Assembly (NCBI RefSeq): GCF_014332515.1
Contig: NZ_VFSD01000016.1
Location: 62,001 to 126,000, forward strand
Source of the DNA: Pontibacter beigongshangensis
GTDB taxonomy: Bacteria; Bacteroidota; Bacteroidia; Cytophagales; Hymenobacteraceae
Direction: 5' to 3'
DNA: 64,000 nt
How positions within the stretch are numbered: position 1 is the stretch's first letter; each line of letters opens with the position of its first letter. Shown piece by piece: positions 61,764 to 64,000 of this stretch. Below the pieces are notes generated by a model. That model did no database searches. It had not been told where the DNA came from and was given only the letters and a program-made list of their open reading frames with translations. A program made the position numbers and the translations under genes.

Positions 61764-62786
61764 CTAATTTTGAATTTCTAATTTTGAATTAAAACGCAGT
61801 GCCCCCTGCCTTCCGCTGTTGATCAGTGCATTTTTCTGCTCTTTAGAGAGCCGCTTCACCTTTGGCCCTATGCCAGCCGATGAGATGGACACGGTGCGCT
61901 CCCAGTCGGCATCGGTAAGCTGGTGGCGGTTCAGGTTTTCTATGACTAGGGCGTAGAAAGCACCCACGTAGTCTGTCAGGTTGTCGATGGGATAAGGCGC
62001 TATTTCGCGGGAAGTTTTATCGTATTCCATCTGAACGTCGGAATCGATGCGGATGCCAAGGGTGTGCGGGTTTATGATGCGGCTGTTTGCTGTCCCTGTT
62101 GCTACACTGTCGAACAGCTGGATGGGAAAATTGCCGATAATGCCACCGTCTACTACAATGTCGTAACCAGCCAGGTTCTTTGATTTATTTATCACTTTCC
62201 CCGCACTGTCTATCACCACGGCCTCGAAGTACAGCGGCACCGACATGGATATCCGCACAGCGTCTTTTATTTTCATGTCGGGGTAAGTTTCCCGCGAAAA
62301 CACCAGCATCTTCTGGCGGTTCAGGCTCGTCCCGGTCACGTACAGGTCTCTGTAGCCGCTCTCGTGCAATTCCTGAAAGGTAATGTCCGCATTTCTGGTT
62401 TTAGCTGCGATGATCTTCTCCAGCCATTTCAGAAACTTGTCGCCTTTGTACCAGCCGTAGCGCTTGTTCACCCGGCTGATGCCCCCGAAGAAGATGTACT
62501 GCCCGTCGTTGAACTGCTGAAACCGGGTATCGTAAATGAGGCTGGTGATCTCGTCGGCCTGGTAGCCAAGCGCCAGGGCTAAAGCAACTATCGCACCTGC
62601 CGATGTGCCGCCTACCCTCTCCACCTGCTCCAGCAGCCCCGCTTTCTCAAACTCCGAGATAAATCCGGTATAGGCCACGCCTCTTATCCCTGCTCCCTCA
62701 AACACCAGGTTTTTATACACAGTGGTCTGGGCAAAACTACCGGTAGCCAGCAGGAGCAGCAGGGGCAGCAAAAGAAGCTTTTTCAT
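61764..62786 (-). CDS. Patatin-like phospholipase
   Basis: 340 residues from the Met at 62786 (MKKLLLLPLLLLLATGSFAQ), a clear signal peptide. The open frame continues up to 63056 only because it reads through element A copy 26 (poly-Ser) and a REP pair. Catalytic features: EGAGIRGVAYTG oxyanion region, GGTSAGA nucleophile serine, DGGIIGNFPI aspartate. Secreted or periplasmic lipase acting on phospholipids or similar esters. Confidence 0.9.
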   Translation of the reverse strand: MKKLLLLPLLLLLATGSFAQTTVYKNLVFEGAGIRGVAYTGFISEFEKAGLLEQVERVGGTSAGAIVALALALGYQADEITSLIYDTRFQQFNDGQYIFFGGISRVNKRYGWYKGDKFLKWLEKIIAAKTRNADITFQELHESGYRDLYVTGTSLNRQKMLVFSRETYPDMKIKDAVRISMSVPLYFEAVVIDSAGKVINKSKNLAGYDIVVDGGIIGNFPIQLFDSVATGTANSRIINPHTLGIRIDSDVQMEYDKTSREIAPYPIDNLTDYVGAFYALVIENLNRHQLTDADWERTVSISSAGIGPKVKRLSKEQKNALINSGRQGALRFNSKLEIQN

Positions 62787-62856
62787 AAAAACTAATGTAC
62801 AGATTTGGCCTGAATGTGAGGCTGCTGCACCAAAAAAATTAACAAAAACAGGTAAG

Positions 62857-62941
62857 ACCTCGCAGTGTGCGCAGCTCTTGCGAGCGTCTGGAGGTTCTCC
62901 CAAGCGAAACACTCGCAGGAGCTGCGCACACTGCGAGGTTT
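62857..62941 (+). repeat. Inverted pair of REP-like units, CTCGCAG family
   Basis: ACCTCGCAGTGTGCGCAGC at 62857-62875 is inverted at 62908-62941 (GAGCTGCGCACACTGCGAGG). The arms of about 33 bp can form a long cruciform. Confidence 0.7.
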
Positions 62942-62952
62942 GTGCCAGACCA

Positions 62953-63011
62953 GATTGTTTAAATGAAAAAGCCCCTCCGGAGCTACTGCTACTGCTCCTA
63001 TTGCTGCTGCT
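62953..63011 (+). repeat. Dispersed element A, copy 26
   Basis: Plus-strand copy: GATTGTTTAAATG head, A-run, GCCCCTCCGGAGC core and a long CTACTGCTCCTATTGCTGC tail. Confidence 0.8.
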
Positions 63012-63152
63012 AAAACCCGGATTTCTTTTATGCATTTTACCACATTGATGCATCATTAGGGAAGCCGTTACCGCTTGCCTGATGAAAGAGTTATTATCAG
63101 GTGTGAATATTTGTTTTCCCTATCTTTAACGTTGTAACACAATCATTCCCCG

Positions 63153-64000
63153 ATGCACCTACTCCGGCAGAACAACCTGAAGCTCCTCCTCCTGTTTATC
63201 CTCCTATTCTTTGCGCACATGGCCGCAGCACAGCAGCAGAGCGCCATCGAGCGCCTCACTTTTAAAATAGATTCGCTGGCGGGGGAAGGGTTGCCAAAAT
63301 CGGCCCTGGCGGAGGTGGAGAAGCTGGATCAGCTGGCGCGCCGGCAAAAGAACGTGCCGCAGCAGGTGCGGGCTACCATTTATCGCATCACGTTTATGTC
63401 GTACCTCGAGGAAGATGCGCTGGCCAAGATCGTGAACCAGCTGAGAACAGATGTGGCTGCTGCTGCTTTTCCGGTGAAGCCCGTGCTGCAGTCGCTGCTC
63501 GCTGATGTGTACTGGCGCTATTACCAGCAGAACCGCTACCGCATCAGTGAGCGCAGCAAACTGGCCACACCCGATGCCGATTTTACGAACTGGGACCTGT
63601 ACACGCTGGTGCAGGAGGTAGCCAGGCAGCACCACCTGGCGCTGCAGGAACAAAAGCGGCTGCAAAACACCAGGGTAAATGTATTCGAGGGTGTTTTGGT
63701 AGGAGACGCCGCCACCCGTTACCTGCGCCCCACACTCTACGACCTGCTGCTGCACCGCGCCCTCGACTTTTTCCTGACAGACGAAGCCTCACTTCTGAAA
63801 CCGAAAGAACCGTTCACGCTCAATAACCCCGCCCTTTTCAGCGACAGCCGCACCTTTGCCAACCTGCCCATCCAAACTACCGACACGGCTTCCTTTTTGT
63901 ACCAGGGCATCCGGCAATTGCAGCAGGCTACCCTTTTTCACCTGCAGCAGCAGCACAACCAGGAGGCGCTGGCCGACCTGGACCTGAAGCGGCTGGAACT
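63153..64000 (+). CDS. Alpha-2-macroglobulin-like protein, 5' part
   Basis: Starts at ATG 63153 and runs open to the window edge (282 codons so far). Signal peptide LLLLFILLFFAHMAAAQQQ. The following IERLTFKIDSLAGEGLPKSALAEVEKL, TIYRITFMSYLEED, YWRYYQQNRYRI and TRYLRPTLYDLLLHRALDFF segments match the N-terminal region of the large (about 1900-2000 aa) Bacteroidota alpha-2-macroglobulin/MG2 proteins as I remember them. The macroglobulin domains would lie beyond the edge. Confidence 0.8.
   Translation, partial: MHLLRQNNLKLLLLFILLFFAHMAAAQQQSAIERLTFKIDSLAGEGLPKSALAEVEKLDQLARRQKNVPQQVRATIYRITFMSYLEEDALAKIVNQLRTDVAAAAFPVKPVLQSLLADVYWRYYQQNRYRISERSKLATPDADFTNWDLYTLVQEVARQHHLALQEQKRLQNTRVNVFEGVLVGDAATRYLRPTLYDLLLHRALDFFLTDEASLLKPKEPFTLNNPALFSDSRTFANLPIQTTDTASFLYQGIRQLQQATLFHLQQQHNQEALADLDLKRLE

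Overview
The window looks like a chromosomal segment from a Bacteroidota member, most likely Cytophagales and Hymenobacteraceae/Pontibacter-like. This is an inference. It rests on Bacteroidota-type promoters (TTG, 19-21 bp, TAnnTTTG) in front of several genes, on PorT and a PorE-like OmpA protein of the type IX secretion/gliding system, on menaquinone methyltransferase, and on families common in this phylum (a DUF5606-like protein, secreted TonB-C protein, a truncated surface protein, an alpha-2-macroglobulin-like protein). No rRNA, tRNA, CRISPR array, complete insertion sequence or prophage was seen. About 62 protein genes are supported, including one decayed copy and one gene cut by the right edge.

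Layout. 0.5-2.8 kb: a NatAB-like ABC exporter. 3-5.9 kb: an AT-rich orphan, corA and yigZ. 5.9-7.4 kb: a ketoisomerase/aminotransferase pair for a 3-amino-3,6-dideoxy sugar. 7.8-12.9 kb: a methyltransferase-like membrane protein, an unknown gene, a class A penicillin-binding protein and a TIGR01777 epimerase. 13-14.1 kb: 6-pyruvoyl-tetrahydropterin synthase and folE. 15.4 kb: a lipoprotein with a pyrophosphatase fold but lost metal ligands. 16-18.6 kb: rpsP-rimM-trmD, then rplS set apart by a 355-bp repeat-filled gap. 19.2-21.5 kb: flippase plus glycosyltransferase. 21.6-26.1 kb: acyl-ACP desaturase, DUF427, and a VWA/MoxR-type AAA pair. 26.6-30.8 kb: 5-oxoprolinase pxpBCA and a dicarboxylate/amino-acid symporter. 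31-37.8 kb: cyclophilin, fasciclin lipoprotein, rsgA-kdtA, a PerR-like regulator with its peroxiredoxin, enoyl-CoA hydratase. 38.9 kb: fbp behind a 1.1-kb structured leader region. 40-48.7 kb: DUF5606, TonB-C, engB, two PorE-like paralogues, menG, porT, SDR. 49.1-51.3 kb: a truncated surface-protein gene and a decayed partial second copy. 51.6-54.7 kb: a TPP-riboswitch thiMED-tenA salvage operon. 55-64 kb: ModF-like ABC ATPase, outer-membrane barrel, small proteins, DUF748, cfa, patatin and the start of an alpha-2-macroglobulin-like protein.

The most unusual content is between the genes. At least 26 copies of a 35-60 bp element (called element A here) occur, all outside the accepted coding regions. 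It has an AATTATTCTAAT head, an A-run, a CTCCGGAG-centred core and a TGCTGCTGCTGC tail. The copies are often embedded in longer composite stretches with a repeated block order, and are interleaved with several families of REP-like hairpins. No gene in the window explains them. I did not find a new defence or enzymatic system. The strongest candidates for something undescribed are this intergenic repeat architecture, the pyrophosphatase-like lipoprotein and the fbp leader region.
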